This document shows, piece by piece, positions 50,712 to 50,858 of a stretch of DNA of 50,858 nt (position 1 is the first letter of the stretch; the number at the start of each line of letters is the position of its first letter). The stretch comes from DAITQM01 sp039794245 (GTDB lineage: Bacteria > Pseudomonadota > Gammaproteobacteria > Xanthomonadales > Wenzhouxiangellaceae), in assembly GCA_039794245.1 (NCBI GenBank), contig JBDIVS010000021.1:1-50858 (forward strand). Direction: 5' to 3'. The notes under the pieces are model-generated. The model had not been told where the DNA came from and made no database searches. It saw only the letters and a list, made by a program, of their open reading frames with translations. The position numbers and the translations under genes are program-made.

Positions 50712-50858
50712 CTACCGCCCCACCAGGCTCAGTAGCCCCAATTCCGCAAAGTACTTCGCAGGCAAAGCCCGCGACAGCGCTGGGGTGTGAGACAGCCGCC
50801 ACGGCCCGTGGGCCGATTTGGCCATCTGCCAGGCATCGCGCACGCTCACGCCCAGGCA
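50712..50858 (-). CDS. Group II intron reverse transcriptase/maturase, C-terminal part
   Basis: The last 48 residues of a minus-strand frame that runs off the window: they include RDAWQMAKSAHGPWRLS and KYFAELGLLSLVGR, then TAG at 50712-50714. This is the C-terminal end typical of group II intron-encoded proteins. The catalytic part lies outside the window. Confidence 0.75.
   Translation of the reverse strand, partial: CLGVSVRDAWQMAKSAHGPWRLSHTPALSRALPAKYFAELGLLSLVGR

Overview
The window reads as a chromosome segment of a high-GC gammaproteobacterium. The order pilG-pilI-pilJ-chpA-chpC next to gshB-tonB-algH-ruvX-pyrB and thiS-thiG-trmB is the one known from Pseudomonas and relatives. A Tat-exported high-potential iron-sulfur protein (HiPIP) and an FNR with all four cluster cysteines point to a respiratory, redox-flexible bacterium of the purple-sulfur-bacterium kind. 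No rRNA, tRNA or CRISPR array was found.

Layout. 1-113 is the 3' end of an IS1595-like transposase. 171-7401 holds pepN, two lipoproteins, a glutaredoxin/A-type-like/rhodanese fusion, an orphan ParA, a YiiD-type thioesterase and an MFS carrier. 7437-16638 (minus strand) is the Chp/Pil chemosensory system for type IV pili, without pilH, pilK or chpB at this place. 16839-24450 is a tightly overlapping plus-strand run from gshB to trmB and an SLC13-type permease. 24556-28749 is fnr followed by a three-gene amidoligase cassette (RLAN/RimK-like ATP-grasp, GCS2-like ligase, N-formylglutamate amidohydrolase-like hydrolase) whose product is unknown. 28761-30019 is a bactofilin overlapping its M23 peptidase. 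30262-30708 is a HiPIP gene behind an FNR-type box. 30715-33850 is aroQ-accB-accC-prmA (minus strand).

34120-38835 is the most unusual block: a consensus sigma70 promoter, a leader of about 365 nt with five stem-loops ending in an intrinsic terminator, then a Tat-type multicopper oxidase, a SCO1-like protein that lost its copper-binding cysteines, a large secreted protein of no recognised family, and a strong intrinsic terminator. A hairpin loop in the leader is complementary to one arm of the terminator, so the operon looks attenuator- or riboswitch-controlled.

38840-42290 mixes hairpin-rich intergenic DNA, a beta-CASP ribonuclease-like gene, a GST, a 322-bp MITE-like element with 20-bp terminal inverted repeats, and a DUF559 gene bracketed by inverted palindromic repeats. 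42295-49452 holds a small lipoprotein, tdk, rep, and a minus-strand operon of an alpha/beta hydrolase, fadE, a TetR regulator and a small coiled-coil protein. 49517-50858 is accessory: a truncated tyrosine recombinase, a second copy of the hairpin repeat, an unknown membrane protein with lower GC, and the 3' end of a group II intron with the C-terminus of its reverse transcriptase running off the window.
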